A program made the translations under genes and the position numbers. DNA of 64,000 bases from a bacterium (GTDB taxonomy: Bacteria; SAR324; XYD2-FULL-50-16), in contig JAHJTV010000080.1 of the NCBI GenBank assembly GCA_018829445.1, forward strand, positions 30,833 through 94,832, given 5' to 3'. The notes below the pieces were generated by a model. It saw only the letters and a program-made list of their open reading frames with translations. It made no database searches and was not told the origin of the DNA. Below, piece by piece: positions 16,275-26,113 of the stretch (its first letter is position 1; each line of letters opens with the position of its first letter).

Positions 16275-17617
16275 TAACGGCTTTTATTTAACTTTTTTTC
16301 CAAATACTGGCTGTATTGCGACATGCTGTAACAAAAAATAAAGAACAATACGGAAATGGCGACCAGGGGTTCACTATGAAGTCCAAACCAGTTTTTATCA
16401 ATGGATATGTTTCTGGCCATCAACATGATATCAAAGAGTCCGATAATTGATACCAGGGTTGTATCTTTAAACAAGCTGATAAACGAGGTAACAATATTGG
16501 GAATCATAGCTTTTAATGCCTGGGGGAGAATAATAAGGAACATTGTCTGCCAGTATCCCAAACCGATCGATTTGGCAGCATCAAACTGCCCTTTGGAAAT
16601 CGATTGCAACCCGCCCCTGACAGTTTCTGCCATGTAAGCACCCGCAAAAATGCAGACCGCTATGATTACTTGCGCCAGCTTGTTCAGGTCAACGGTATTG
16701 GGAAAGAACAACGGCATCATGGTGACGGACATGAACAATACAGTAATCATGGGAACTGATCTTACCAGTTCAATGGTGGCAATGGAAAACCATCTGATAA
16801 CAGGCATCTGGGAACGTCGGCCCAAAGCAAGAACGATACCTATGGGCAGTGCCATCACGATTGAAAAGCCGGAAATGATGACGGTCAAAAATAATCCGCC
16901 CCAGGTATTAATGGGTACTCCCTCCAGGCTGAAGGTTAAAAACAGAAAAACCATCAAAACACTCAAGCCCACCAAACATGTCAGCTGGCTCAAAAAAGCG
17001 GCTCTTTTGGGGTACAGGCGCTCCATTAATGGCTCAAGTACCAGGCCAAGCTGTTTAAACCCAAGGTAAATAAAAATAATATTGATGTATTCCAGCACCA
17101 GGAATGCCAGACCCACGCAAGCCAGGGTGTAGTGAAATAAACTCCGCTCTCCGCCTAAAAACAGGTAACTGGCCAGAAAGGGATATAGTATCACGGCCGT
17201 CAAACCGATTAGGATCTTGTTTTTAACCCTTTTTAATGCCAGCGGTAACAACCAGATGATACCGATACCAACCCCAAGGTTTACCCTCCACTGCAAAATG
17301 TCCGGGTAGCGACCGTAAATCAGATTATTTGACCAGCGAATAACTCCTGCCCAGCAGGCCCCATCAGGGCTGATTGTCAAGCATTCGCGGCGGGTTGATG
17401 CAGTCCAGACCGCCTTCAATAAAGACCATTCAAGGAAGGGTTTTAACAGCAGATAAAGCAGGGTGAAGACTGCTATTGTCAACAAGGAGTTCCAGAAGTT
17501 GCTGAACAGGTTTTTTTTCAGCCAGCCGATAACACCGTAGGTGATGATCACGGGAGGACGGCTTGGGCGGGGAATAAATTTTAGCAATTCTGCTTCCGGA
17601 GTTGAATGATGATCCAA
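16274..17617 (-). CDS. aapM: General L-amino-acid ABC importer permease (AapM type)
   Basis: 447 residues, much longer than ordinary HisM-type permeases, as is usual for AapM. Several N-terminal helices precede a long periplasmic loop with a WTASTRRECLTISPDGACWA segment that matches the family's typical cysteine-rich loop. The C-terminal 200 residues are the core permease with the EAA coupling loop (VRGGLQSISKGQFDAAKSIG). It begins one base after the AapQ stop. Works with AapQ as a heterodimeric channel for broad-range amino acids. Confidence 0.9.
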   Translation of the reverse strand: MDHHSTPEAELLKFIPRPSRPPVIITYGVIGWLKKNLFSNFWNSLLTIAVFTLLYLLLKPFLEWSLLKAVWTASTRRECLTISPDGACWAGVIRWSNNLIYGRYPDILQWRVNLGVGIGIIWLLPLALKRVKNKILIGLTAVILYPFLASYLFLGGERSLFHYTLACVGLAFLVLEYINIIFIYLGFKQLGLVLEPLMERLYPKRAAFLSQLTCLVGLSVLMVFLFLTFSLEGVPINTWGGLFLTVIISGFSIVMALPIGIVLALGRRSQMPVIRWFSIATIELVRSVPMITVLFMSVTMMPLFFPNTVDLNKLAQVIIAVCIFAGAYMAETVRGGLQSISKGQFDAAKSIGLGYWQTMFLIILPQALKAMIPNIVTSFISLFKDTTLVSIIGLFDIMLMARNISIDKNWFGLHSEPLVAISVLFFIFCYSMSQYSQYLEKKLNKSR

Positions 17618-17618
17618 A

Positions 17619-18815
17619 TTACCCCTCCTGCATTTGAATTCGTTTATTATAAAGATTCAAGAAGAATGAAATCGTCAAGCTGGCGCACATATAAAATCCC
17701 ATCACCATTAATACAATTTCAATGGCACGCCCGGTCTGATTGAGTGAGGTCTGCATGAATACCGAAACCAATTCAGGGAAACCAATGGCTACGGCCAATG
17801 AAGATTCCTTGACAATGGTCAGCCACAGGTTAATCAAAGGAGGCAAAATGGCGCGTGCTGCCTGGGGAATAATAATGAGACGCAGTGTTTTTATAGGTGG
17901 AAATCCAATTGCCGTAGCCGCTTCCAGCTGTCCGGAATCAATCGACTGAATACCGGCTCGAACCGTTTCACCGATTGATGCGGAACGATATATGGTCATT
18001 GCTACAAATGCAGCCGCAAAGGCGGTTGGAATGTAAGATCCGTCTTCAAAATTAAACCCTTTCAGAGTTGGCACCATCCAGTCCAGCGGTTTGCCCGTCA
18101 ACAGGAATACTCCAGAGACCATAACCAGCAGAGCGAGCAGAGACGGGTAATAATAACGCAATTGCTTGCCTGTGAGTTTCCGAAACGTTTGTGACCACCG
18201 GTTTAGAATAAAAAGACAAACCAGCGCCAGCAGGACTGCGATTATTGTCCAGCCGAAACCCGGCTGAAAAACCGGGGATGGAAAATAGAATCCCCGATTG
18301 TTTAAAAAAAACAGGTCAAACAGGCCAAAGCTATTTCTTGGTGCGGGAAGCGTTGAAAAAACAACGATAAACCAGAACACAATCTGGATCAGTAAGGGAA
18401 CGTTTCGAAAAAACTCGACATACCAGCGGGCAAATTGCGCCACCAGAAGATTTCGTGACAGTCGCATGATGCCGACAATAAAACCGAGCAGGGTTGAACA
18501 AATAATAATAAGTAAGGATAAAACCAGGGTATTGACAATTCCCACCAGATACACACGACCATAAGACATGGAAGGGTCGTAAGGAATGAGTGACCAGCTG
18601 ACGTCAAATCCCGCCGTAGAAGTGATGAAGCCAAAACCGAAGGGAAGCTCCATCTGGCGAAGATTGGTAACAATGTTGGTAAGAAGGTAATAGCCAACAC
18701 TGAAAGAAATAATAATAACGAAGGCCTGTATTATCTTGGCGCGGAGTTTTGAATCGTAAATCAGTTTTTTAAGTGTGGCTATTGAGAAAAACCGTTCATC
18801 CTGTGAATCGACCAC
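17619..18815 (-). CDS. aapQ: General L-amino-acid ABC importer permease (AapQ type)
   Basis: 398 residues. Two N-terminal segments are separated by the loop GFGFITSTAGFDVSWSLIPY, followed by SYGRVYLVGIVNTL, a hallmark of AapQ proteins. The C-terminal permease core carries the EAA loop VRAGIQSIDSGQLEAATAIG. About eight transmembrane helices can be drawn. It forms the translocation path with AapM. The gap of 233 bases from the binding-protein gene contains a hairpin (19011-19037). Confidence 0.9.
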   Translation of the reverse strand: MVDSQDERFFSIATLKKLIYDSKLRAKIIQAFVIIISFSVGYYLLTNIVTNLRQMELPFGFGFITSTAGFDVSWSLIPYDPSMSYGRVYLVGIVNTLVLSLLIIICSTLLGFIVGIMRLSRNLLVAQFARWYVEFFRNVPLLIQIVFWFIVVFSTLPAPRNSFGLFDLFFLNNRGFYFPSPVFQPGFGWTIIAVLLALVCLFILNRWSQTFRKLTGKQLRYYYPSLLALLVMVSGVFLLTGKPLDWMVPTLKGFNFEDGSYIPTAFAAAFVAMTIYRSASIGETVRAGIQSIDSGQLEAATAIGFPPIKTLRLIIIPQAARAILPPLINLWLTIVKESSLAVAIGFPELVSVFMQTSLNQTGRAIEIVLMVMGFYMCASLTISFFLNLYNKRIQMQEG

Positions 18816-19010
18816 TCGTCCTCTTCGGTTTCAATAACGTTATAATCGGAATCTATACTTCGCCAGAAAAAATACTTTCCAAATAGGCGACCTGTACTCT
18901 TGTTACGTGTACTCCTATTTGGAAAAAACTTATCCGGACAACCCTGATGCTGTAGAAACAAAAACCAGGTTTGTATTATGCTGATTAATAAAGTTGCTGG
19001 GAACCTGAAA

Positions 19011-19037
19011 GTGTGAAGAGATATGATCTCTCCACAC
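19011..19037 (-). terminator. Hairpin between binding-protein and permease genes
   Basis: Near-perfect inverted repeat GTGTGAAGAGAT / ATCTCTCCACAC with a 3-base loop, one mismatch, 11 bases downstream of the aapJ stop. Such hairpins commonly stabilise the binding-protein mRNA and reduce read-through into permease genes, giving excess binding protein. Confidence 0.6.
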
Positions 19038-19048
19038 TGATTCCGGTT

Positions 19049-20086
19049 TTAGCGGAAAGACTTTGAGTAAAGCAGACCGCCCCTTGTCCACAATTCGTTC
19101 AAAGTTCCCTCACGATCAAGATCCAAGGCGGTGCCCGGTCCAAGATTGCGATTATATACTTCAGCATAGTTGCCGACTTGCTTGATCACCTGATAGGCCC
19201 AGTCAGCTTCTAACCCAAGCCCCTTATGGAGGTCGCCCTCAAGACCAAGAAATCGTTTGATGACAGGATTCTTGGTGGTGCTGCGAATCGAATCGATATT
19301 CTGGGAATTTATACCCAGCTCCTCGGCTTCAAGTAAGGCGGCAAATGTCCATTTGACCACATTGGCCCAGGCACTGTCGTTCTGGCGTACTGCAAAAGAC
19401 AAGGCCTCTTTTGAAATGGTATCCGGTAATACTACATATTCCTTTGGATTAGCAGCGGAGGAACGGGCAGCAGCCAAACCGGATCTGTCATTTGTGATGG
19501 CATCACAGTTTTTATTAAAAAATGCTGCATTCCGCACTGCTGAATCGTCAAAAACAACTGCTTTTAAGTCCAGTTTGTTTGTGCGGTTAAAATCGGTGAG
19601 ATTGAGTTCTGAAGAGGTTCCGGTCAAGACACATACAGTCGCCCCTTTGAGTTCCAACGCTGACTTGATACCCAGGTCTTTTCGAACCATAAACCCCTGC
19701 CCATCATAAAAATAGGTGTCCAGAAAATCCAACCCCTGGCTGGTATCCCGTGACAATGTCCAGGTCATACCTTTGGAGAGCAGGTCGCCGGCACCGCTTT
19801 TAATCGAGGTAAAACTCTGGGCCCACTGTACGGATTCAAATTTTGCCTTGTTTTTATCACCAAATACTGCAGCAGCAACACTTCTGCAAATATCAATATC
19901 CATGCCTGACCAGTTGCCGCTTTCATCGACGGTGTAAAATCCAACAAAGGAATTTCCGATGATACAATTCAGATATCCTCGCTTTTTCACGATATCCAGG
20001 GTGGATTCAGCCGCCTGAACCTGTGAAAAGAGCATTCCACAAATTGCCACAACAGCGATCAATAGAACATGGGTTGTTTTTTTCAT
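19049..20086 (-). CDS. aapJ: General L-amino-acid ABC importer, periplasmic binding protein (AapJ type)
   Basis: 345 residues with a Sec signal (MKKTTHVLLIAVVAICGMLF, cleaved after QAAES-like residues). The mature part is a type II periplasmic binding fold: TLDIVKKRGYLNCIIGNSFV, then DESGNWSGMDIDICRSVAAA and, later, LLEAEELGINSQNIDSI. The WSGMDID and VFGD segments are typical of AapJ, a binder of a wide range of L-amino acids. I start at the ATG at 20086, which has AAAGGAGAAA just upstream; an upstream in-frame ATG at 20161 lacks a site and would bury the signal peptide. First gene of the transporter operon; divergent from the sigma-54 activator about 1 kb away. Confidence 0.9.
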   Translation of the reverse strand: MKKTTHVLLIAVVAICGMLFSQVQAAESTLDIVKKRGYLNCIIGNSFVGFYTVDESGNWSGMDIDICRSVAAAVFGDKNKAKFESVQWAQSFTSIKSGAGDLLSKGMTWTLSRDTSQGLDFLDTYFYDGQGFMVRKDLGIKSALELKGATVCVLTGTSSELNLTDFNRTNKLDLKAVVFDDSAVRNAAFFNKNCDAITNDRSGLAAARSSAANPKEYVVLPDTISKEALSFAVRQNDSAWANVVKWTFAALLEAEELGINSQNIDSIRSTTKNPVIKRFLGLEGDLHKGLGLEADWAYQVIKQVGNYAEVYNRNLGPGTALDLDREGTLNELWTRGGLLYSKSFR

Positions 20087-21134
20087 TGATTTTCTCCTTT
20101 TCAATTTGATTGAGACATATAGTTTTGCACATCTCTTTTCGGGAAAATGAAGTAATTGCATTCCGATCGGACGTTTACCAAGCCAGAACCTAAAAGATAA
20201 GGATGTAATAGTCCCAAGGAAACAGAATTAAGAGCACTGTCACCAGTCGGTCGACACTGCACATCATTCTTATAGCAAACATCCCGCTAAAAAACAAGCA
20301 GGTGTTAATCCCAAATTGATTGGGTTTTCCTGATTATGCAGATAAAACAGACCTGAATGCTGTGAAGATATTCAACAATAATAGACTCAACTGCCTTGTT
20401 TTGACGTGTCTCTCACTCAACAATTCGAGAAACAATTTCTATCAATACAGGATAACACATAGCGAGTCTTTGAACTGAACTATGGCTTTTCTGCAAACTA
20501 AATGCCATGAATTCGCCATTTTAGGCTCACAGAAGCAGCAAAAAGCCTGTCATTTTGACGGATTGCTGAAACGGTAGGGCGGCCTTACATGGGCGCCGTA
20601 TAAACCGGATAATTTGGGAAAATGTAACATCATCTCTTTACCTCATTTTTCCACCAGATGGCGGTCACGCAGGGCCGCCATACCGTAAAAAACAGACAGA
20701 ATTGACTTTTGTTGGATGACTGAAAACATTTGATAATTGGGTGAAAAGGGTTGATAGGTGTAATCTTTTAACCCCATTAACCCCTATGAATTCCAGAAAC
20801 TAATCTGTATAGTCCAAGGAAAGGTGGGACAATTCCGCCTGTAATTTTAGCTGTTAATTCGATCAACAACCTGTTTTGACGTGCCAAGCGCGGTTCCATT
20901 CGGACCGGGATACTGTAAATCGATTCAGAATAAATCATCTGCTGGTTTATTTCTTGCTGTTGCCCTAATGATAGATCCAGTCTAATGCTTTTTGATCCGA
21001 TTGGATGAGTGAAGGAGCAGGGATTCGGCCCGATTTGAATCCGGGGTGTACCAAGGAAAGGCTATGCTTTCAATGGAAACCTTGCAGAGATGACCAGGTT
21101 TTTGCTCCTGACTCACCAAAAAATAGAAACCACC
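20087..21134. other. Long divergent intergenic region
   Basis: About 1 kb between aapJ and the sigma-54 activator gene. It includes the diverged REP-like copy at 20571-20686. The string TGTTTTGACGTG occurs twice (near 20399 and 20873), about 475 bases apart. I looked for -24/-12 (TGGCAC..TTGC) elements on both strands and found none with correct spacing. No gene seen. Confidence 0.45.
20571..20686. repeat. REP/MITE-like repeat, diverged copy 2
   Basis: Begins ACGGTAGGGCGGCCTTACAT and ends CGCAGGGCCGCCATACCGT, so the outer arms of the family are kept with mismatches. The interior is 116 bases long with A/T-rich filler, longer than the 67-68 bases of the other copies. Probably an old, decayed or interrupted copy. 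Confidence 0.65.
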
Positions 21135-23198
21135 ATGTCAAAGAAAACATTAGCCGTTGTTTCGTATCACTCATACTCTATTGAAGTATATGATATAATT
21201 TTAAAACCCCTGTTTAGCAATTATATCAGGATCGAAAAATACCCGTTGGATGCCAGATCCATTAAAAAGGGCATTGTTGCGGATTTGGTACTGCTATCAT
21301 CCTATACGCTTTTTCAGGAGGTAAAAAAGCATGTTTTAAATGATACGGAGATTATTATTGCTGACCATACCTTGATGAAACATGGCATTGATCAGATTAA
21401 GCAGTTTCCCAACGGAACCAAGGCGATGCTGGTAAATATCAATTATAAGGTATGTGTTGAGACCATTCTATTAATCCATCAGCTCGGCTGTAGAAATCTG
21501 GAACTGATCCCCGTTTATCCGGATTCCGTTCCTGCCATTGATATAAATCTGGCAGTTACTCCCGGAGAGGTTAATCTTGTTCCAAAAAAAGTGAGCAACA
21601 TTATCGATATTGGCCATCGGGTTTTTAATATCAGCACCATTGGGGACATTGCGGCAAAACTTGATGTAAGGGAAGTCCTGGAAAGCGACCGGTATTTAGA
21701 GTACTCCAGGAGCATTGCCCCGCCCAGTCTTGATCTTGATAATATTCTTGGCGAGAATCAGATTCTCAATAAGCAACTCGACACCCTTTTAAAGATCGTT
21801 GATAAGGCCATCATTATTATAAATGCCAGCGGGATTATCCATTCATACAATGCCAGTGCCGAGAGAATCGTCGGATACAAAAAAGAGATAATGATCGGTG
21901 AAAATGCCACAAAGATGATGCCGGAAATACCCTATCGTGAGGTACTGGAAACAGGCCGGGAGATAAAGCAAAAGCTGATTAACATGAACAGCAATACCAC
22001 AGCCGTGACGGTTTCGCCCATTGTGATTGGCGGAATCTTATACGGTGCCGTAGCGGCCATTGAAGAGTTTACCGAGATTGAGAAAAGTCAGCACAAATTA
22101 AGGGTGCAACTAATCGGTAAGGGCCACAAGGCAAGGTACACATTTGAGGATATTCTTGGAGCAAGTCCCGATATTACCAACTGTAAAAAAATCGCCAGGA
22201 GGATGGCCGGTTCCGCCTCTTCAATCCTGTTGACAGGTGAAAGTGGAACGGGGAAAGAGCTGTTTGCACAGGCCATTCATAATGAATCGGACAGGAAGGA
22301 GTATCAGTTCGTGGCTGTCAATTGCGCAGCATTGCCGGAGAGTCTGCTGGAAAGTGAATTGTTCGGTTATGTTAGAGGAGCTTTTTCCGGAGCAAAAAAA
22401 GAGGGGAAGATGGGGCTATTTGAGCTTGCCCACAAGGGAACCCTTTTTTTGGATGAGATTGGTGAGATATCTCCCACGATACAGGTCAGATTGTTGCGGG
22501 TGCTGCAGGAGCGGAATTTTATGAGGATCGGCGGTGATGAAGTGATCAGTGTGGATGTCAGAATTATAGCCGCCACCAATAGCAATCTGGAAGCCCTGGT
22601 AAGTAAAAAACGTTTCCGGCAGGATCTCTATTATCGATTAAGAGTACTGCCGCTTAATATTCCTCCGTTAAGAGATCGCAAAGAGGATATTTTAGCCCTG
22701 GTTGACGAGTACAAAAAAAAGCTGAATGCAGATTTTGAATTAAGTGATGAAGCCACAAGAGCTTTGGTTCAAAACGACTGGAATGGTAATATCAGGGAAC
22801 TCATTAATTGTGTGGAATATCTCAGCAACATTGAAGAGAAACTGATACTGGTCCGGCATCTTCCTGTTGCCCCCAACTCGCAGCCGCTGAAAGAGAAGGC
22901 CAAAGACAAAGACGACCAGGTTGACAAGATGTTGGCAGATAATCGGTACAGCGCTTCAGAGTACCTATTTGTCCTGGAAATTCTGGAAAGAGCCTATGCA
23001 AACCGTGAGCGGGTCGGCAGAAGAAGTCTGTCCAAAAAGTCGGACGAACTTGAACTGTTTTTAACCGAACAGGAAATCAGAGGTCTGATCATAAAGCTTC
23101 AAGATTACGGCATGGTTATCATCAAAAGGGGAAGAGGGGGAACAAAAATTACGGATCTGGGGAGAACAGCATTAAAGCGACTGAAAGAGATGAAATAG
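21135..23198 (+). CDS. Sigma-54-dependent activator: PrpR-type sensor, PAS, AAA+, winged-helix-like C-terminus
   Basis: 687 residues. The first 180 resemble the PrpR N-terminal sensor (KTLAVVSYHSYSIEVYDIIL). A PAS domain follows (TLLKIVDKAIIIINASGIIH), then the AAA+ sigma-54 domain with Walker A GESGTGKE, a sigma-54 contact loop GAFSGA at 22377-22394 (usually GAFTGA), and Walker B GTLFLDEIGE. The C-terminus is not the usual Fis helix-turn-helix: about 100 residues ending EIRGLIIKLQDYGMVIIKRG, then RGGTKITDLGRTALKRLKEM, look like a winged helix. It is 100 bases upstream of, and co-oriented with, the saccharopine genes, so regulation of lysine degradation is likely. The ATG at 21135 is preferred over one at 21090, because the PrpR fold begins there. 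Confidence 0.85.
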   Translation: MSKKTLAVVSYHSYSIEVYDIILKPLFSNYIRIEKYPLDARSIKKGIVADLVLLSSYTLFQEVKKHVLNDTEIIIADHTLMKHGIDQIKQFPNGTKAMLVNINYKVCVETILLIHQLGCRNLELIPVYPDSVPAIDINLAVTPGEVNLVPKKVSNIIDIGHRVFNISTIGDIAAKLDVREVLESDRYLEYSRSIAPPSLDLDNILGENQILNKQLDTLLKIVDKAIIIINASGIIHSYNASAERIVGYKKEIMIGENATKMMPEIPYREVLETGREIKQKLINMNSNTTAVTVSPIVIGGILYGAVAAIEEFTEIEKSQHKLRVQLIGKGHKARYTFEDILGASPDITNCKKIARRMAGSASSILLTGESGTGKELFAQAIHNESDRKEYQFVAVNCAALPESLLESELFGYVRGAFSGAKKEGKMGLFELAHKGTLFLDEIGEISPTIQVRLLRVLQERNFMRIGGDEVISVDVRIIAATNSNLEALVSKKRFRQDLYYRLRVLPLNIPPLRDRKEDILALVDEYKKKLNADFELSDEATRALVQNDWNGNIRELINCVEYLSNIEEKLILVRHLPVAPNSQPLKEKAKDKDDQVDKMLADNRYSASEYLFVLEILERAYANRERVGRRSLSKKSDELELFLTEQEIRGLIIKLQDYGMVIIKRGRGGTKITDLGRTALKRLKEMK

Positions 23199-23296
23199 TT
23201 CGAGACGTACCTATGGATTAAGGCAGTGTTGCTTCACAGTTTTAAATACAAATAAACAACCCGGCATTCCGGGAAGCCAACTGGAGGTAAAAAGAG

Positions 23297-24490
23297 ATGA
23301 AAGCAATGGTATTGGGAATGGGGCAGCAGGGGAAGGCAGTCATTCATGATCTTGAGTCGAAAGACCTGATTAAGGAAATCTTTGCGGCGGATATTTTCGC
23401 TACGGAAGAGAGTCTCGCTGAGGCGGAGAGTTATCTTGCCAAAATGGGATATTCGAAAACGAAAATCACCAGGCTTGATATTTTGACGGAAAGGGATCTG
23501 CCCGGAGTTTTTTCCAGCAAAGGGGTTAACGTAGTGATCTGCATGCTGCCCATTAAGCTGGCGCTGACGGTAGCCAGGGCTGCTCTGGAGGCGGGAATTC
23601 CTTTTGTCAGTTCAAATTATACCTACGATTTGTATCAGCTGGAAGAACTGGCCAGGCAGAAGAAGGGAATTATCCTGCCTGAAATGGGACTTGATCCGGG
23701 AATTGACCTGATAATGGGGCGTTTGGCAGTTGATGAGCTGGATGTTGTTCATGGTCTCTACTCCTATGGTGGTGGTATTCCTGCCCCTGAAGCTGCCGAT
23801 AACAGTCCGATCAGGTACAAAATCTCCTGGGTTTTTGATCGTGTGCTGGACGTTTATGTGCGTGAAGCCCTGCTGATTAAAGAGGGTAGACTTTTTAAGG
23901 TGCCGGGAGATTCGATTTTCAAGGATGAGAATGTTCATGAAATTAATTTTCCGGGGGTCGGTTCCGTGGAAGCATATCCTAATGGGGATTCCGAACGGTA
24001 TGTAAAGATATTTGGACTGGGAGATGAATTGAAAGAGATGGCCCGTTTTGCTTTGAGATGGCCCGGTCATTCGAAGTTCTGGCGCACCATGGTGGCACTG
24101 GGTCTTCTTGACGACAAGCCGATCAAGGTTGATCAAGCGGATGTTTCTCCCCGTGCCTTTCTTTCAAAATGTTTAACCCCAAAACTCCAGTACAAAAAAG
24201 ATGAGCGGGATGTCGCGCTGTTGAGGGTGGAAGCGTGGGGGATTAAAGACAACAAAAAAGTGAAGATCACCTATGATCTGGTCGATTTTCGGGACCTTGA
24301 AACCGGGCTCTTCGCCATGAACCGCACTGTGGGATTTACATCCAGTATTGGAGCCCTGATGATCCTTTCCGGCAAAATCACCCAGACCGGACTCCTGTCA
24401 CCCGTTCGCCACGTTCCTCCCCATGAGTTTCTGCAGGAGGCAAAAGAACGGGGAATGCAGATCAACTATAAGATCGAAGAGCTGAATTGA
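23297..24490 (+). CDS. Saccharopine dehydrogenase-family protein, first copy
   Basis: 397 residues. N-terminal Rossmann fold with GMGQQGKAVIHDL for NAD(P); the second domain carries GIILPEMGLDPGIDLIMGRL and the family's SYGGGIPAPEAADNSPIRYK. This family converts saccharopine plus NAD(P) into glutamate and 2-aminoadipate-6-semialdehyde, or catalyses related C-N dehydrogenations. A good ribosome-binding site (GGAGGTAAAAAGAG) sets the start. The second copy follows 7 bases downstream. Two adjacent members of about 400 and 450 residues suggest different substrates or a heteromer; which one takes saccharopine cannot be told here. Confidence 0.82.
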   Translation: MKAMVLGMGQQGKAVIHDLESKDLIKEIFAADIFATEESLAEAESYLAKMGYSKTKITRLDILTERDLPGVFSSKGVNVVICMLPIKLALTVARAALEAGIPFVSSNYTYDLYQLEELARQKKGIILPEMGLDPGIDLIMGRLAVDELDVVHGLYSYGGGIPAPEAADNSPIRYKISWVFDRVLDVYVREALLIKEGRLFKVPGDSIFKDENVHEINFPGVGSVEAYPNGDSERYVKIFGLGDELKEMARFALRWPGHSKFWRTMVALGLLDDKPIKVDQADVSPRAFLSKCLTPKLQYKKDERDVALLRVEAWGIKDNKKVKITYDLVDFRDLETGLFAMNRTVGFTSSIGALMILSGKITQTGLLSPVRHVPPHEFLQEAKERGMQINYKIEELN

Positions 24491-24497
24491 GGAAATC

Positions 24498-25856
24498 ATG
24501 AAAAAGATTGCTGTTCTGGGAGCGGGTTTTGTTTCCAAACCTGCCGTGGATTATTTTTTAGATAAATGCGGCTATGAAGTTCTTGTGACCTCATTGCACA
24601 AAACGGAGGCGGAAAAAATTGTTCGGGGAAGGTCGTCGGGGAAAGCCATTGCCTGGAGCATCGACCGGCTTGATCTTCTCGACCGGCTTGTCGGTGAAGT
24701 TGATCTGGTGATGAGTATGATTCCTCCCTCCATGCACATTCCGGTGGCTGAAGCCTGCTTAAAACACCGCAAAAACCTGGTCACCACCTCATATATCAGT
24801 CCCGCGATGGGCGCATTGGATGAGGCGTGTCGGAATCGTGATATTCTGATACTGAATGAAATAGGAGAAGATCCCGGGTTGGATAATATGGGGACCAAAC
24901 GGCTGATAGACCAGGTGAGGTCAGAGGGAGGAACGGTGACCGGCGTGACTTCTTATGGAGCAGGTCTTCCGGCTTTTGAACACAACAACAACCCTTTTGG
25001 GTATAAATTCTCCTGGAGTCCGAAAGGAATGATCCTGGCCGCGCAAACGCCGGCTGTTTACCTCCGGAGAGGGGAAAAAGTGGAGGTGGCTGCCCGTGAT
25101 CTGTTTGATCACCATTGGCTGGTTGATCTGGATGGAATCGGTTCTTTTGAAACCTATCCCAATCGTGATTGTACCCATTACCTGAAAAGTTTCGAACTCG
25201 GTGATGATATTTCGCTTTACAGGGGACTGCTCCGTTATACCGGCTGGTGCAACACCATGAAAGGGTTGGGAGACCTTAACTTATTTGATACTACCCTGGA
25301 AAAGGAATTTGCGGGAATAACCCATGCGCAGTTTGTAGCAGCACTTATCGGAGAAAACAGTACCGATAATATCCTGCAAAAAACCGCAGATTTTCTCAAC
25401 ACCGGGAAAAATTCCGATCTTATCAAGAAGTTGAAATGGCTGGGATTTTTTAATGATGAGGAAATTGCTGTTAATAAAGGCACCAATGCTGATATTCTTG
25501 TTAACCTGATGACTCGAAAAATGTCCTATGGTCAACTTGAGAAAGACATGGTTATTGTCCATAATGAGGTAATGGCTGAGTTTTCGGATCGCACGGAAAA
25601 AAGGATTTCAACCCTGCTGGTGAAAGGGGAACCGGGTGGAGATTCCGCAATGTCACGGGCTGTCTCTCTTCCGGCAGCCATTGCGTCAAAGCTGATTCTG
25701 GAAGGGCAGATCGGCACAAAAGGCGTTCAACGTCCGACTCTCAAATCGATATATCAGCCGGTGCTTAAGGAGATGGGAGAATTTGGGTATCAGTTTAAAC
25801 ACAAAATCAAAAGAATTGATAGGTCCGAAGGTGGTCTTAATGATCTGAGGGTTTAG
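24498..25856 (+). CDS. Saccharopine dehydrogenase (LYS9/AASS C-terminal-like), second copy
   Basis: 452 residues. Rossmann start KKIAVLGAGFVSKPAVDYFL, then SMIPPSMHIPVAEACLKHRK, NEIGEDPGLDNMGTKRLIDQ and SYGAGLPAFEHNNNPFGYKF. The motif WSPKGMILAAQTPAVYLRRG and the later YRGLLRYTGWCNTMKGLGDL are the signature of true saccharopine dehydrogenases that release glutamate (EC 1.5.1.9/10). It is 7 bases behind the first copy with AGGAAATC as ribosome-binding site, so both are in one operon. With the lysine-ketoglutarate reductase gene downstream it gives the first two steps of lysine degradation via saccharopine. Confidence 0.85.
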   Translation: MKKIAVLGAGFVSKPAVDYFLDKCGYEVLVTSLHKTEAEKIVRGRSSGKAIAWSIDRLDLLDRLVGEVDLVMSMIPPSMHIPVAEACLKHRKNLVTTSYISPAMGALDEACRNRDILILNEIGEDPGLDNMGTKRLIDQVRSEGGTVTGVTSYGAGLPAFEHNNNPFGYKFSWSPKGMILAAQTPAVYLRRGEKVEVAARDLFDHHWLVDLDGIGSFETYPNRDCTHYLKSFELGDDISLYRGLLRYTGWCNTMKGLGDLNLFDTTLEKEFAGITHAQFVAALIGENSTDNILQKTADFLNTGKNSDLIKKLKWLGFFNDEEIAVNKGTNADILVNLMTRKMSYGQLEKDMVIVHNEVMAEFSDRTEKRISTLLVKGEPGGDSAMSRAVSLPAAIASKLILEGQIGTKGVQRPTLKSIYQPVLKEMGEFGYQFKHKIKRIDRSEGGLNDLRV

Positions 25857-25949
25857 GCTTCTCTGTCACGCCGGATCACCGGTCAAGCTTAAGACAGGCC
25901 CGATCCCATAAGCGCTTACTTAAGAAAACATTTACCAAGAGCAAGGATT

Positions 25950-26016
25950 ACGGTAGGGCGGGGTTACAGCCCCGCCAGAACCATCTCAAAGGCGGCCATG
26001 TAAGGCCGCCCTACCG
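25950..26016. repeat. REP/MITE-like three-armed palindromic repeat, copy 3
   Basis: Outer arms ACGGTAGGGCGG / CCGCCCTACCGT; inner hairpin one GGCGGGG TTACAG CCCCGCC; spacer AGAACCATCTCAAA; inner hairpin two GGCGGCC ATGTAA GGCCGCC. All arms pair perfectly. Confidence 0.85.
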
Positions 26017-26113
26017 TTTTTAATATGCACTTTAGCCTAAGGTTATGAAACAAGCGATTATGGGGTTACAGCCCCGCCAGAACTTAAGCAAATATTTACC
26101 ATGAGCAAGGATT

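Noticed and set aside
20087..23296. Sigma-54 (-24/-12) promoters near aapJ, the activator gene and the saccharopine genes
   Set aside because: Near matches such as AAGGCAGTGTTGC (about 23220) have the wrong GG-GC spacing.
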